Shown here: piece after piece, positions 49,922-62,627 of the stretch
Numbering within the stretch: position 1 is the first letter of the stretch
How the letters are laid out: each line of letters starts with the position of its first letter
Assembly (NCBI RefSeq): GCF_004379255.2
Contig: NC_056039.1
Coordinates: forward strand, 24,937,883-25,001,882
Origin: Salvia splendens
Taxonomy: Eukaryota; Streptophyta; Magnoliopsida; Lamiales; Lamiaceae
DNA: 64,000 bases
Direction: 5' to 3'
Program-made: the position numbers and the translations under genes
Notes under the pieces: generated by a model
Database searches by the model: none
What the model was told of the DNA's origin: nothing
What the model saw: only the letters and a program-made list of their open reading frames with translations

Positions 49922-50148
49922 TACTCCCTCCATCCCTCAAGAATATTCACTATTTCATTTTTAGTCCGTCCCACAAGAATATGTATTTTCTAATTTTGAA
50001 AAGTTTTTTCTCTCTAATGAGGTGGGACTCATTCTCCACTAACACTACTTTATTTACTTTTTCTCTCTACCTCTCTCTTACTTCACCAATTTTACATTAA
50101 AACTCGTGCCGATCTCAAAGTGCATATTCTTTGGGGACGGAGGGGATA
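49922..50148. mobile_element. Stowaway MITE
   Basis: It begins TA-CTCCCTCCATCCC and ends GGGGACGGAGGGGA-TA. Confidence 0.85.
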
Positions 50149-50663
50149 GTACATATTTGCAAGCTAATGCATGTTTATATTTTATTAACGAATCTAGTGT
50201 TATTTAAATATTAACATAATAGTATTATTTATTTTATTATTAAAAATATTATTAAATTAAATATTTAATATTTAAATATTAAATTATGCTCCCGTCATTT
50301 TCGAGTTCTGGATATGCCACTTGGCAGTATATTCATTACTTTCTTGTGAGTTTGGGTTTTGTTGGAGGTGCCCACGAAATACAGGTAACACTAGCTAATA
50401 CTCCAACAAGCATCAACACCTCTAATAATTGAATATGATTTCAAACTTATCACATGTTTAAATTCTCATTTTCACCAAATATACAAACATAAATAAATGA
50501 ATGAGTTTGCCAGCCTCCTTGTCTCACCGCTCCCACAAAAACCTCCTTTTCCCTTAACAAAGAATCAACCTATATTTGCATTTATTTTATGCATAAATAT
50601 TTGTACAACACACAAACAAAAACGCATACATATATAATTTCTCTCTCTCTCTCTCTAGAATTA

Positions 50664-53600
50664 ATGGGTCTTAGAGACATTGGGCAGTCATTACCTCCGG
50701 GATTTAGGTTTAATCCGAGTGATGAAGAGCTGGTTTGCCATTATCTTCTTAAGAAGATTGCTAATGAAAAACTTGGTAGAGGCACTTTAGTTGAAATTGA
50801 TCTTCATACTTGTGAGCCATGGCAGCTACCTGGTAATTCACCCCATCTTTCCTTTCTTTTCTTTTTCTATTGTGGATTTGTTCTCTTTTTTGTGTGTCAA
50901 TTTTAGGGAGAAATTGATGTTTTCTTAGTCATATTTCTTTTCTGTTTTAAACAAATAAATCCATCCTTTCTCAAATGATTAAGATGGATATTAGAGGGAT
51001 TGAACCTTTTTTTTATATCGAATTAATTCCAATTTAAAGTTTATATATTTTGTTTGGATCTATTAAATTTGACCTACACTCAATAATTCAGTCTGATATT
51101 ATAATAGAAACGCATAAAATTCTATCTTAAAACTAATTAATTACTCCCTCCATCTCTGAAATTTTGTCACATTTTTCCATTCTATCTCATAAAATTTGTC
51201 GCATTTCACTTTTTACTATTTTTTGTAGTAGACCTCACATTCTACTATCTTATTATCACTCACATTTTATTATAAAATTAATACTTTAAAAGTAGGACCC
51301 ACATCCAACTAACTTTTTCAACTCACTTTCTATTATATTTCTTAAAACTCGTGCCCAATCAAACTGTGACAAAATTTGAGTGATGGAGGGAGTATAAAAG
51401 AAAAAAAGTGATCCATAAGACTTTAATGGATTTAGAACTCTTTACATAAATAGAATTGCAATAGTTATATTTTTTTCATTTACCAGCATTTTCAAAGTCA
51501 CTTAATTTCTTTTTTTCCAAAACTATTTTCCTTAAATTAATCAATTGTAAAAGGATTCTCTTTTTAAAGGAAAAAATTTAAGCGAGGATGTGCTTTGTTC
51601 CATGAATCGTAGTAATTATCGCAAGTTAATTTCATCATTTCTTAGAAGAAATTAAATATTCCCTGTCGGCGGTCGCCATCAAAGGAAAAAAAACTAGTGC
51701 ATTATATTTTAAACTATGCAAAATCAAATTAATGTCGTTTATAGTTGTGTATGTAAGCGTACATATAAATTATGACTTGTAGGATAAGGCATCAAGCGTA
51801 AGGATTCGAACTTCGTTTGACACAAACGTGCTCCATCCGTCCCCCGACTTTTGTCACAGTTTGACCAGGCACAGCTTTTAAAAAATTAATGCAAAGGTTA
51901 AAAAAGTTAATAAAATATAGGTCCTACTTTTAAAGTATTAATTTTATACTATTAAAATGTGAGTGAGAATAAATTAGTGATGTGGGGTCCATCACAAAAA
52001 ATGGTAAAAAAGTGAAATGTGATAAATTTTATGGGATTGGCGGAAATGGAAAAATATGACAAAATTTCAGGGACGGGATGATGTATTATATAATAAAGCA
52101 ATGGATTAATAACCAATTATGACTCTTTGGTATTGTGTTAAATTTATCAACTTAAATTCCATATTTAGGAGTATTTGATTAAGTGCGGAAATTAAATACT
52201 TTGGCCGTTGAGAATCTTTTATGATGAATCTTGGCCAACTTTAATCACATAAAGAAATAATATTATGATACATGAGGCCAAATAATGTTCATATGTTCTT
52301 AGGTTAATTTGGACTAATACTCTAGGTCGTCGTTTTGGACGCAACAATAATTTTAATTGTTAGTGCAAGTATATGTTGAGCTCAATTAACAATTCGATAA
52401 TTTTCAGATATGGCTAAGCTGAACTCAGAGGAGTGGTACTTCTTTAGCTTCCGCGATCGTAAATACGCCACCGGTTACAGGACCAACCGGGCCACCATCT
52501 CTGGCTATTGGAAGGCCACCGGCAAGGATCGTGCTGTGCTCGACCCGACCACCCGGGCCATCGTGGGGATGAGAAAAACACTGGTTTTTTACAAGCATAG
52601 GGCTCCCAATGGGGTCAAAACTGGATGGATCATGCATGAATTTCGCCTTGAGAACCCTCATATGCCTCCTAAGGTTGGTACAACTATTTAGTTCAATTTT
52701 TTTTAAATATATATATATTTAGTTCAATTTTCATTTCTCTTAATTTTATTTTTATTTTGAAAACTATGATAGCGAACCCTTTACTTTTATACTAACTAGA
52801 ATCATGAATCCCACTCGTGAATTATTTGTTGTTTTTCTGATTATTTATATATATAATCTGATCAAGTTCTTTTTGTTTGATTTTACAAATATAAATGAGG
52901 GTTTATAATTACTTTTAGAATTTTATTTCTTTTGATTACTTTATAATTAGAGTATGATATGGTTTGGTCTTTAGTACTACTAATAACTACTTATTATTCT
53001 CTCCGTTTCTGAAAAGTATGAACAATTTCCTTTTTAGTCCGTCCTCAAAAAGTACAAACATTCTAATTTTGGAAACTCATTTCTTCTAATGATGAGGTGG
53101 AAGTATTATTCACTAACAATGCTTTATTTACTTTTTTTCTTTTTATCTTTACTTTACTAATTATGCATTAAAGCTCATGCCGAACCAAATGTTTACACTT
53201 TTTTGGGACGGAGGGAGTATGATAAAATATTTTATTTCTACTAGATCGTGAATGTGACCTTTTATAAACTACTAGCATGGAATTGTACTTCAATATAGTT
53301 TATAATGTCTAGTTTTATGGTTTAAGAAAAATGCGGTTAACTTAATTTAGCACATAATATTATATCGAGTTTGATAACTAATTAATATTTTGTGACCATA
53401 AATCACAGGAAGACTGGGTCTTATGCAGAATAATTTATAAATCGAGTAGCAGCCCACAAAATTTGGGTGATGGTGACACTTCTCCTAATTTGGCTGCATC
53501 ACCAACAAGTGATCATGCCTTGCTCAATAATAGTCATCAAAACATGATTAACTCCATCTATCAAGGCCAAAACCCGAACCTGAACCCGAACACGTATCCC

Positions 53601-53825
53601 GTCCGCTCGGGATATTTGCATCTATACCCCGAGGAGCTTGACAAGGAAGTTGTGTCTAATCCATCGGCCTCCAATCCTAATTGCAAATTGATCGAGACCA
53701 AGTGTGAGGACGACTTTGGATTCTTGTTCGATATGAGCATCGACTACTCGGATGGACGGGATGGTGTATCCTCTTATGTTGAGGAGGTTAGATTTGATAA
53801 CGTTAGCAGCTCGGTTTTTATTTGA
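50664..53825 (+). CDS. NAC domain transcription factor
   Basis: This is a plant-specific NAC transcription factor, nuclear, binding DNA through the N-terminal NAC fold. The exons are 50664-50832, 52408-52673 and 53409-53825, giving 283 residues in the three-exon layout usual for NAC genes. Subdomains run in order. They are [19 protein letters not shown] (residues 10-28), [80 protein letters not shown] and [11 protein letters not shown], ending near residue 155. The C-terminal half is Asn- and Ser-rich and ends acidic, as expected of an activation region. The MGLRDIG start is typical of a NAC1 (NAC21/22)-related clade, from memory. Intron 1 carries two Stowaway copies and intron 2 one. The start follows a CT run (50641-50656). 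Confidence 0.95.
51142..51394. mobile_element. Stowaway MITE in NAC intron 1
   Basis: It begins TA-CTCCCTCCATCTCTG and ends GAGTGATGGAGGGAG-TA. The body AATTTTGTCACATTT defines a subfamily shared with 59172-59429. Confidence 0.85.
51829..52086. mobile_element. Stowaway MITE in NAC intron 1
   Basis: It begins CTCCATCCGTCCCCCGAC and ends TTTCAGGGACGGGATGATG-TA. It lies in opposite body orientation to the copy 435 bp upstream. Confidence 0.72.
52995..53219. mobile_element. Stowaway MITE in NAC intron 2
   Basis: It begins TA near TTCTCTCCGTTTCTG and ends GGGACGGAGGGAG-TA. Confidence 0.8.
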
Positions 53826-54169
53826 ATCATGTGTATGTATGTGTGTAGCATTTATTTGGATATATACTTGATTCATGTAGTTAATTGAAGTAGATGTACA
53901 AGGCCATGTGTGAATTTGTGAGTAGTAATGTTTGGATATATATGTGTATTTTTAGAAGAAAAAAAAAAGGATTCGATTTGATTAAGTTGCATAGTTCAAA
54001 ATTTGTAATTTGTTATAAACAAAGCAATATTAGTTCTGTAGAATGGAAATTATTTTTTTTTCTATTAATAAAACTATGCAATCACATGCATTATGATTTA
54101 TCAAACAAAATTATTTTAGTAAATAATCATAAATGGGCACTAAACGTTGTTAACACAAAAACATAATCT

Positions 54170-56230
54170 CTAAACGTTGTCCTGGAGAAGAGTGACGCTC
54201 CGCCTCCTGCTGCGGTAGAGTAGAAACCGATGTAGGAAAAGGAAAAAAAAGTGAGAAGGTCTCATGGTTTAGGATGTTTTAGTAGTTGTTTAACATGGGT
54301 TATTGAGTGATTTATGGCTTAATTTATAGGTTTTCATCCACTTATGCACTATTTAGGTGATTTAACGAGTTTGTCGAAGTTTTGGAGTTAAAACACGTGG
54401 GAGTGGGCTTAAACGGGGCTTAAAGAGGCGAGACAAAGAGAACGCCCGACTCGCGGGCTAGACCATGGAAAACACGCCCGAGTCGGGCGTTCTGCAGTTC
54501 AAAAACAGAGAGAATGCCCGAGCCTGGCATTTCACGCATTGAAGAACACCCGACCGTGCATTCGAGAGGTGTTTGCGAGTCAAAGAGAACGCCCGAGTCG
54601 GGCAATTCTCCTATCTCAGATCGTCCGACTGGGCGATTGCTCGTGATGTCTAATTTGCTGATTTTTTCACTCCAAGTATCAATACCAAGTTGAGAATTCT
54701 CATTTACCTTCTCAAAAAATGTAATTATACATTCTTAAAAAATAATGGACTCCAAAGAAAGAAGGTAAATCAAAAAGGCAAACAAAAATTACTAACTTTT
54801 GATCTTTTGTACCAAGAAGATTTAAAGATACCTTCTCAAAATGAAAGAAGGTATAATACCTCTACAAATATTTTTTCAATTGGAGCATAAAGTGTTACGA
54901 AGAAGACGTAAATATGATAAGTATTTCTCTTTACTTCTTCATTTACCCTTTCACTTGGAGATGCTCTAAGGAGTCCCAATCGTCTACATTCTTGAAGAGG
55001 AAGACTCCCCACCATCCAATTCATCCTTCGGAGTACTTTTGTTTAGTTTTGACCATGTTTTCCTCAATTTCCATGGATTTGTCCTTGTTTGTTGATGGGA
55101 TGATGTGTAGCTAAACATCTTGTAGGATTTTGGTTATGACTACAACGGGTTGATAAATTAATTTAATGTTTTGATGTTTGCCTACCTTTATATCTTATTT
55201 TGTTGGTTCAATTGTGCTATTTGAATCCAATTGCCTAGCTAACATTAGGTTTCTTTGATTATTCGTTGTAACCGAGAGATATATATCTAAGTGAGAATAA
55301 TTTAACAACAACCCGTGACAATTCACATTCGAGAGAAGGGATGATTCTGAGGGGCTCGGGAGTTAGATTAGATGTACTAGGAGGAGAATCTAGTAATTGA
55401 AGCTAATCCACATATTTGAGTGCACTCAAAAGAGGGCCTAGTCTAATCAAGTGATTTCCTAATAAGATTAGAGGTGAATTTAGTTAAACTTATGCATATG
55501 AGTTCATATCTCCTATTGTAATCGAATCTGAAATCCTATGATTTTCTACCTTGTGGAACAATTGTTGTTTGTTATTTTGATTATATTTTCTTTCATTACT
55601 GGACTAGGTAAAACCAAAAACATCATTTCATCATCTAGATAGTATTCAAAATCACATTGTGCTATTCAAACCGTTATTTAGTCATCGGGGATTGATAATT
55701 TTAATTTTCCACTCGCTACAAAAACCACGAGAATGGGTTGGGTCATTCATCTATACCGGGTCCGGCAGCAAAAACTTTCATACTAAACATTATGGTAAGA
55801 CTTGAAAGTGACCCTTTTCCACCGGTTTCCTTTAAACCAAGTGCACTTGAGAGTTGAGAGATGGCTTATCCTAGGATTGCAACTTTTCTAATAATCAAGG
55901 AGACACGACATAGCTAAAAGGTTTAGTTAATTGAATTAAAATTGAGACTTTGTAGTTGGATCTGAGATCTGCTACTCTCCATATTTTATCAAAACACAAT
56001 TTATCTTTTGTTTTGTTAACCTTATTGTTTAGTTAGTTATATTAGGACTCATAAAATAAACTCAATTTCGTAGTCTAGACAATAAACGATAACAATTCGA
56101 AGTAAAAGTGTTTTTTTGTCCACGTGGATACGATACTCTATCTTGCTTTTACTAAGATAGCTTTGTACACTTGCAAAATATTACTTGGCGAGCCTAGTTA
56201 AATCATAAGAAATCGGTTATGAACAAAACT
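54170..56230 (+). mobile_element. LTR-like region with GCCCGAGTCGGGC words
   Basis: 54425-54635 repeats CGCCCGAGTCGGGC-type palindromic words at least five times. The stretch 55260-55520 (GAGAGATATATATCTAAG, then GTGCACTCAAAAGAGGG) resembles 22630-22860 in layout, suggesting related LTR tails. No coding region was recognised. Confidence 0.4.
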
Positions 56231-56338
56231 TTTGATAGATATGGGTTACTAGTTGCTAAAAAATGCAAAAAATAGGAATGAAAACTGTACTTATTCACCA
56301 AATTGGCAAGTAGAACAGTTTTATTTGTTAATACTTCG

Positions 56339-56545
56339 TACTCCCATTGTCCCATTAAAAATGACAGCGTTAACAATTTTGGAATATCCCATTACAAATA
56401 CTACGTTTCTTAAAACGGTAACAATATCATCTCTACTTATTCACCTTTCTTACTTTATTCTATCTTTATTAACTCACAAAACATTACCACATAAAATCCC
56501 ATGCCAAAAATCAAATATTTCATATTTATTGGAACGGAGGGAGCA
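56339..56545. mobile_element. Stowaway MITE
   Basis: It begins TA-CTCCCATTGTCCC and ends GGAACGGAGGGAGCA. Confidence 0.78.
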
Positions 56546-56764
56546 TATATATTAACCCACCATCGCATGTGAACTCAATGCTGAATACTATGCTCGTTGC
56601 AATTTTAAGACAGAAGCGAAGCTGAAAAGATGAAGATACCTTTCCCAGGGAAGACCTCGGCGGATTAGCATCCATAAAAGATAAGATTAATGTTTGAGTT
56701 AATTTATCACACTTATTTCACGCCGGAAATTTGAGAAAACTTGGTGGATGATACTTCCGCAAAT

Positions 56765-59700
56765 CTACCGTCTGTTGTTCTTCTTCAGCTCGTCAACGTC
56801 AAGTTCCACCGCCAGTACAGGAGAATCCTCACTTGCACTGAGATCACTGAAAAGAAGCATTACCGTTAACCACAATTTCTAACCAAACATCACTGTAGAT
56901 ATAAATTGTGATACGGAAAAAAAGGCTAACCTATTATTCACAGGCCCGTGATCTACATCATTCTTTAGGCAATATATAGCTCTACCGATAATGTCACTCA
57001 GAGTAACCGGACCAAATGATCGACTATCGTAGGAGTCCTGCCACACACACAAATGGAAAGAAATGAATGTAAGCACCAATCTCTGCCTATTACTCCCTCC
57101 GTACATGAAAAATAGGGCACTTTCATTTTCTACACTCGTTTTGAAAAAATAATAATAAATAGTTAAAGTGGAGAGAAAGTAAAGTACGAGAGAGAATAAT
57201 GTAGACAAGAGACTTTTCTACATTATTCTCTCTCTTACTTTTCTTTCTCTACACTTTAACTATTTATTATCATTTTTTCAAAACGAGTGCAGAAAATGAA
57301 AGTGTCCTGGACGGAGGGAGTAGTATACATCTCTAGAATAATTTGGTCCTCCAAACATTCACATATTTACAACAATTTAAGAAATCGTGTGAAACTTGAC
57401 TGATCAAAAGATGTGAATATTAAAGCATAAAGATGAAGAAAGCTATGAAGTGAATGTACAATGAAGTTCAATCCATTTTGAAGGATGCAACATTTTTATC
57501 ATGCTCAATTGACTCACTCCAGAAATTCCCAGTGTATAAATTAAAATCTACATTTAAATTAAGTGTTTGGACAACTTTACACTGCGATGTCGCATGTTTT
57601 TTCCTAATGAAGGCAAAAACAGTCATTACTCAGAGTAGTTCAAAATCAAAATTATTTTGGCTTTACGTCCCACCAGCATAACGACTATTAAGGAAACAAA
57701 AGCAGGTATCGCAACAGAGGAACGGAACAAGGACTTCAAAGTTGCGATTGGAAGGTGTGGTATCTCTTCCGGAAGCTATAAATGTTTAGACTTAAGATAA
57801 ATATGCGAACATATGCAGCATATACCTTGGGTTTTAGGTCTTCATTGTCAGCTAGAACCCAGCACTCGTTATCCTCAAGAACGAAAGGTTCATCTTTTTC
57901 ATCAGTTGAAGCCATTTCGTATCCCTCAACGGCAGCTAACCTTCGAACCAGATACTTGTCTAAGTTCATGGGGTCCTTCAACACTACCAAGTCTCCAACA
58001 AAAACATTTCTACCACAAAAGATACAAACATTTATCCTCAAATATACAGAGATATGATAAAAAACAGATATTATGTACTCCCTCCGTACCCAGCTAAGAT
58101 GACACACTTTCATTTTTAGTTTGTCCCAAATAAGATGACATATTTCTATTTTCGGAAACTCTCTCCAATTAATACACCCAACCACTTCTTCACTCTCCAA
58201 TTAAAATATTCATCTCTCTTTCTCTCTCCATTTAATATCTACACCCACCTTTTCCCTCTCCAACTAAACACATGAACCAACAAATCCTAAAATCCCGTGC
58301 CGATTAAAATGTGTCATCTTAGCCGGGACGGAGGGATTATATTTAATAGCTAGCACCCTTTATTCAGCGGCAGAAATTTCCTACTAGCCTACCAAAAAGG
58401 GGTTAATAAAGAAGTAATCAACACAGAGCTAAACTTAGTAAATACCACTTTGTTTGAACTACTTGAAAGAGATGAACAAAGATGTTCCCAAAAACCCAGT
58501 TAGAGGAATAGAAAGAAATAGAGGCAACCAAATAACTATTGGAAACCAAAGGCATACGTTAGATCTGCATGCGGAATTCTCCGAACAAGAAAAGTTCCAG
58601 CTTCAGTCCCGATTGTTGGAGACACATCTTCTGATTTATTCTGATGCAAAAAAGTCAGCTTCCCTACAAGAATAGTTTTCATTATGGTATCAAAGCTTTT
58701 AGCATCCACACGTCCATGGGTCTGCATTGCACAAGATTCCCAAGGTGAAGCATAGTTCCTTCCAGCCGCACAATAGAAAGTAACAGAAAAACCATCATAG
58801 CATAAGCTTAAATCTTAATTATCATCCAAAAATTGAACAAGTCGAATAGTCTTGCTATAACTTAGTTATATATCTCCGGATAAAACAATTGAGAGTACAA
58901 ACTAACAAACTCACTGATTCAACAATATACGCATAACAGGCATGACCATAAAAAACTAAGGCCTTACATACGCCGGTGGATAGAGATGGATTACTACAAG
59001 TTATTCAACAATGTCTTCATTATTCTTAACCTATAATGGGTGGATAACAGGAACCTCTTGACTGTTTAGATTTTGATTTATTTGACGGATGTCCACCGAA
59101 AGAGGTAATATACATACAATATACACATCTCTTTCTTCAGAACGCATAAAAATAAACATAAGATATTTATATACTCCATCCGTCCCCCAAATTTTGACAC
59201 AGTTTGACCGGGCACGGGTTTTAAGAAATGTAATGGAAAGTGAGTTGAAAAAGTTGGTAGGACTGGGTCCTACTTTTAAAGTATTAGTTTTATAATAAAA
59301 TTTGAGTAGTAATAAGTTAGTGGAATGTGGGGTACATTGCCAAAAATGGTAAAAAGTGAAATGTGACAAATTTTGTGGGACGGACGAAAATGGGAAAATG
59401 TGACAAAATTTCAGGGACAGGGGGGAGTAACATTTATGGCATTCAACATTCTCTTCATCAAACTATCTACCTACCAAACTCCAAATTCAAATAGTAACAA
59501 ACCCATATTACGAGAATAACATTATGAGCACAGCTTGGGGCACACTGAAAATGAAGAGCAAAAAACCAAATACAAGAAAAGGGTTCCTAAATTTCACTCT
59601 TGCTAAGAGCATCTACAACCATTTACACTAAACTAAAACTCATTTTAGTGTAAAGGTTACATCAAATAATGATTTTCCTCCAACCATTTACTCTGAATTC

Positions 59701-60308
59701 AAACTTAAAATAATATTCTCTATATTATGTATTTTTTACTCATAAAATTCGAAAAAAGTTTCGGTTTTTGTTTTAGTGCAAACCTAAAAATAGGTATTTT
59801 TACTCAAAAACCAAAAATGGAATTGGTTTCGGACTACCATTGGAGCTAATTGTCTACTCCATTTTAGGTTTTAGTGTACCATTGGAGATGATCTAAGAAT
59901 TCGAGTAAAATAAGGAGCGAATCTGGGCAAGAATTCCCTGTTATTTCAAGCCTTTATGAAATTCATTTTACTAGTGTTTGTCTATCTTCCTTGTTTTAAT
60001 CAGAACTACTCCAACATCCTATAATAATAAAAATAAACAAAAAAAAAGCAAAACACACATGTAACAAATCCATAATTCATTTTTTGGCAGTGCGGCTGGA
60101 AAATTGATCGATTCCGTGTATTAGGTGTTAAAGCGAGAGGCAAGTTCGTTTCTTTGATTGAGTTTATAGCTTATAAGTGAAACAGAAAAGATGAAGGTGT
60201 GATCGCAAACACATGAATCAAGAGAGAATGTGTTACCTTCTGGTAGAGAGAGATAGAGTAGCCGACTTTGCTAGAGGCGTAGCGAAACCAATTCGAGAGG
60301 GACGCCAT
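56765..60308 (-). CDS. Signal-peptidase-like S26 family protein, catalytic residues replaced
   Basis: This belongs to the plant peptidase S24/S26 family typified, from memory, by Arabidopsis At2g31140 and related to mitochondrial inner membrane peptidase. The minus-strand exons are 60308-60237, 58721-58558, 58009-57826, 57037-56931 and 56846-56765, all in frame, giving 202 residues. Blocks are MASLSNWFRYASSKVGYS, GKLTFLHQNKSEDVSPTIG, VFVGDLVVLKDP, KYLVRRLAAVEGYEMASTDE, ECWVLADNEDLKPK, SYDSRSFGPVTLSDIIGRA and LAVELDVDELKK. Active S26 enzymes have Ser-Met before x-P-T and a Lys in the KR(I/V) block. Here these positions read D-V-S-P-T and R-R, so the Ser/Lys pair appears absent. The exon 2 start is the least certain join. 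Introns hold three Stowaway copies and one Tourist-like MITE. Confidence 0.88.
57091..57322. mobile_element. Stowaway MITE, near-perfect palindrome, in S26 gene intron
   Basis: It begins TA-CTCCCTCCGTACATG and ends CTGGACGGAGGGAG-TA. It is the same palindromic subfamily as 44524-44762. Confidence 0.9.
58076..58338. mobile_element. Stowaway MITE in S26 gene intron
   Basis: It begins TA-CTCCCTCCGTACCCAGC and ends GCCGGGACGGAGGGAT-TA. Confidence 0.87.
59172..59429. mobile_element. Stowaway MITE in S26 gene intron 1
   Basis: It begins TA-CTCCATCCGTCCCCC and ends GGGACAGGGGGGAG-TA. Confidence 0.87.
59604..59896. mobile_element. Tourist-like (PIF/Harbinger) MITE in S26 gene intron 1
   Basis: TAA lies on both sides (59604-59606 and 59894-59896). 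The ends are GAGCATCTACAACCATTTAC and, inverted, GATCATCTCCAATGGTACAC. The first bases match the GAGCATC ends of the larger Harbinger elements in this window. It is 287 bp long and carries no coding sequence. Confidence 0.82.
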
Positions 60309-61740
60309 TGCAACAAATTCCCAATTGCAATTCTGTGCAGAGAACTCAGATTTCAGCCCTTAAACCCTCCCAAATAAATTTCCATTTTTTTTTTCTATTT
60401 TTTGCAATTTGTGGTTTAATTCGTATTTACGTGGAATTTAGATGCTTCAAGTTCAAACAATACTATTTCCTCATTTCCAAATTAATCTAAGGTATAATTT
60501 TTTTTACACAATTTTTTTAAAACGGTACTAATACTCTTTTCTAAAAATAGAAATTTTAATTCTAATGTAAAATTAGTAAAGGTAGAGAGATGGAGAGAAA
60601 AAGTAATAGAATTAGTGTTAGTGGATTGTGAAATCTATTTTTAATATAATAAAAAATTTTATCTTTAGGAAACAGATAGATAAAGTATAATAAGTAGATA
60701 AAATAAATTATAAAAGCAAATAAAATAGATAAATGAACACAAAACAAAGTACTATAAAAAATTTAAATAATTGATTTTTTATTATAAGGAAAAAAACACA
60801 TTTAGCTCGATGATTTTAAAATAAATACTACGAATCAATTAATTTAGTGTATTTTTGCCACTCAGCTCAGTACTTTAGTGTATTTAATAAATAAAGTGAA
60901 AACATACAAGACCAAAATGTGTGATTTTTTTTTCACGTTTATATAGCTATTTTATTAAAAAAAACTACCCATAGGATCATATATTATTTTAATATATTTA
61001 TACTAAGGTTTTTATTTTCTTTTTTTTCAGACGGATATATTTTTTTAATTCGCTTGTTTTACTATTTTGGGTTGTCCATCAAAATTGGATCAATTTCTAC
61101 ATATGGAAAGTTATAAACATGTATGTCCTACTAATAATATGGACCCTATAATCAACTAACACTATTTTCTCTTACTTTTTTCTTTCATCTCTTACTTCAC
61201 TAATTGCACATTAAACTTGTGTCATACATAACTATGTCTATTTTTTTTTGGACGGAAGTAGTATAACCCTATTACCTTACAAACTATACAAACACATGCA
61301 TTTAGTTTTGAATTTATTGGTCTGCAAAATGGAAAAAAAAAGTGTATGATGTGAATCTGGTTGTTCCGCGTCAAGAGACACCAACTCTGAGGAAGGGACT
61401 TAAGGACCCTACCGAATAGGCGTGGCGGTTGGATAGGAGAAGCACTTGACTGAGTCGGCATTACACGACAACCATGTGTGTTCTCGTCGAGGTGACGCAA
61501 AAAGACATACTATAAGAATGACTGAACTAGGAATGACATCACATCGTACTTCATCTTAATGCCACTTTCCTTAGATAAAATTGAACGAGGCATTAAACTC
61601 ACGTCCCTTAATAAGCCATGAAAGCTTGTAAAGTTGGGGATGATTCACTGTTTTAAAACCCAATTTATCCACCATGCTTGTACAATTTCTCACCAACTAC
61701 CCTCATCAATCATCAAATCGCAAACCTTCCCTTTTGTAGT
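60309..61740. other. AT-rich intergenic region
   Basis: This is the upstream region of the S26 gene. A worn Stowaway-like piece spans about 61025-61263, ending TTGGACGGAAGTAGTA. A GC-richer stretch at 61340-61500 could not be assigned. No gene is visible. Confidence 0.4.
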
Positions 61741-62096
61741 GTACTTTTATGGAATATCATGTGTCGATCGGCAACCATTATTCATCCTCTGCAGCTGATA
61801 TAATCAATACAGTATACAGTCCCGCTATCTACATAAACCAACTCAGCGCTCTCAACTCACCCACAGCCATCATCCTCATATTCATCAAATACAAGTGCAT
61901 CCTCATCCCCAACGAATGTCACCATCTGCTTATTACGGACAATCAGCATATATATGATCGAATGCCTGAAATTAAAACACATCACCGGTCCTCGCCCTCT
62001 CATACCTGACCTAACAGGCTGGCTAGGTTTTGCTACGACTGGTGTTGTTGGTTTGAATTATCCTGTGCCACTACTACTTCCATGAAATTTGACGAT

Positions 62097-62627
62097 TCAC
62101 TGTTGGACCAACAACTCACAACTTTCTTTCCCTTCTTTTCTCAACTTTAAGAGCAAGGCTGCATGCATCTCCATAACTGAAATACCGTTGTAATCGCACA
62201 ATGTCATAGATTTCAGAAAGAAGCGCTCCAAAATAACGAGCGATCGTTTGTTCCTCTTCTTTCTCGACATCACAACGCATCTGTAGATGATCAAATTCAT
62301 TAGTAAAATCCTCCGCAGACAGATTACCATGCCTATTACCATGGTATTCAGTAAATCATGTCGGTAGATTTAAGAGTTTTAACACGTCCCCTCACGTATG
62401 GGCCGGAATGAGACATCGGACTTCCATCACATGGGTAGGCAAAAGAAGAGATGAAGAGATAAAACCAATCATCGACTTGGGCTGCTCTGATACCATATTA
62501 GAAATAGGTCACTCACCCCTGAAAATTCCTTTAAATGGGATTAGGGGAGGGTTACCCATACTTATATTGATCAGTTAGGATCATCACCAAGTCGATGTGG
62601 GATAAGATTTAAAAGTTTTAACAATCT
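62097..62627 (-). mobile_element. Short-LTR retrotransposon end with primer-binding site
   Basis: On the minus strand TGTTAAAACTTTTAAATC (from about 62627) opens a short LTR of roughly 125 bp that ends CCTATTTCTAATA. It is followed at once by TGGTATCAGAGC, the initiator-Met-tRNA primer-binding site (about 62486-62497). Downstream a 81-codon frame (62342-62097) may be a gag remnant. The short LTR suggests a TRIM or small Copia. The partner LTR was not found. Confidence 0.6.

Noticed and set aside
51780..51825. B-box-like GTTCGAATCC on the minus strand
   Set aside because: No A box at the proper distance and no tRNA fold. At most a truncated SINE.
61749..62009. 86-codon plus-strand ORF
   Set aside because: No domain and no splice context; lies beside the short-LTR retroelement remnant.
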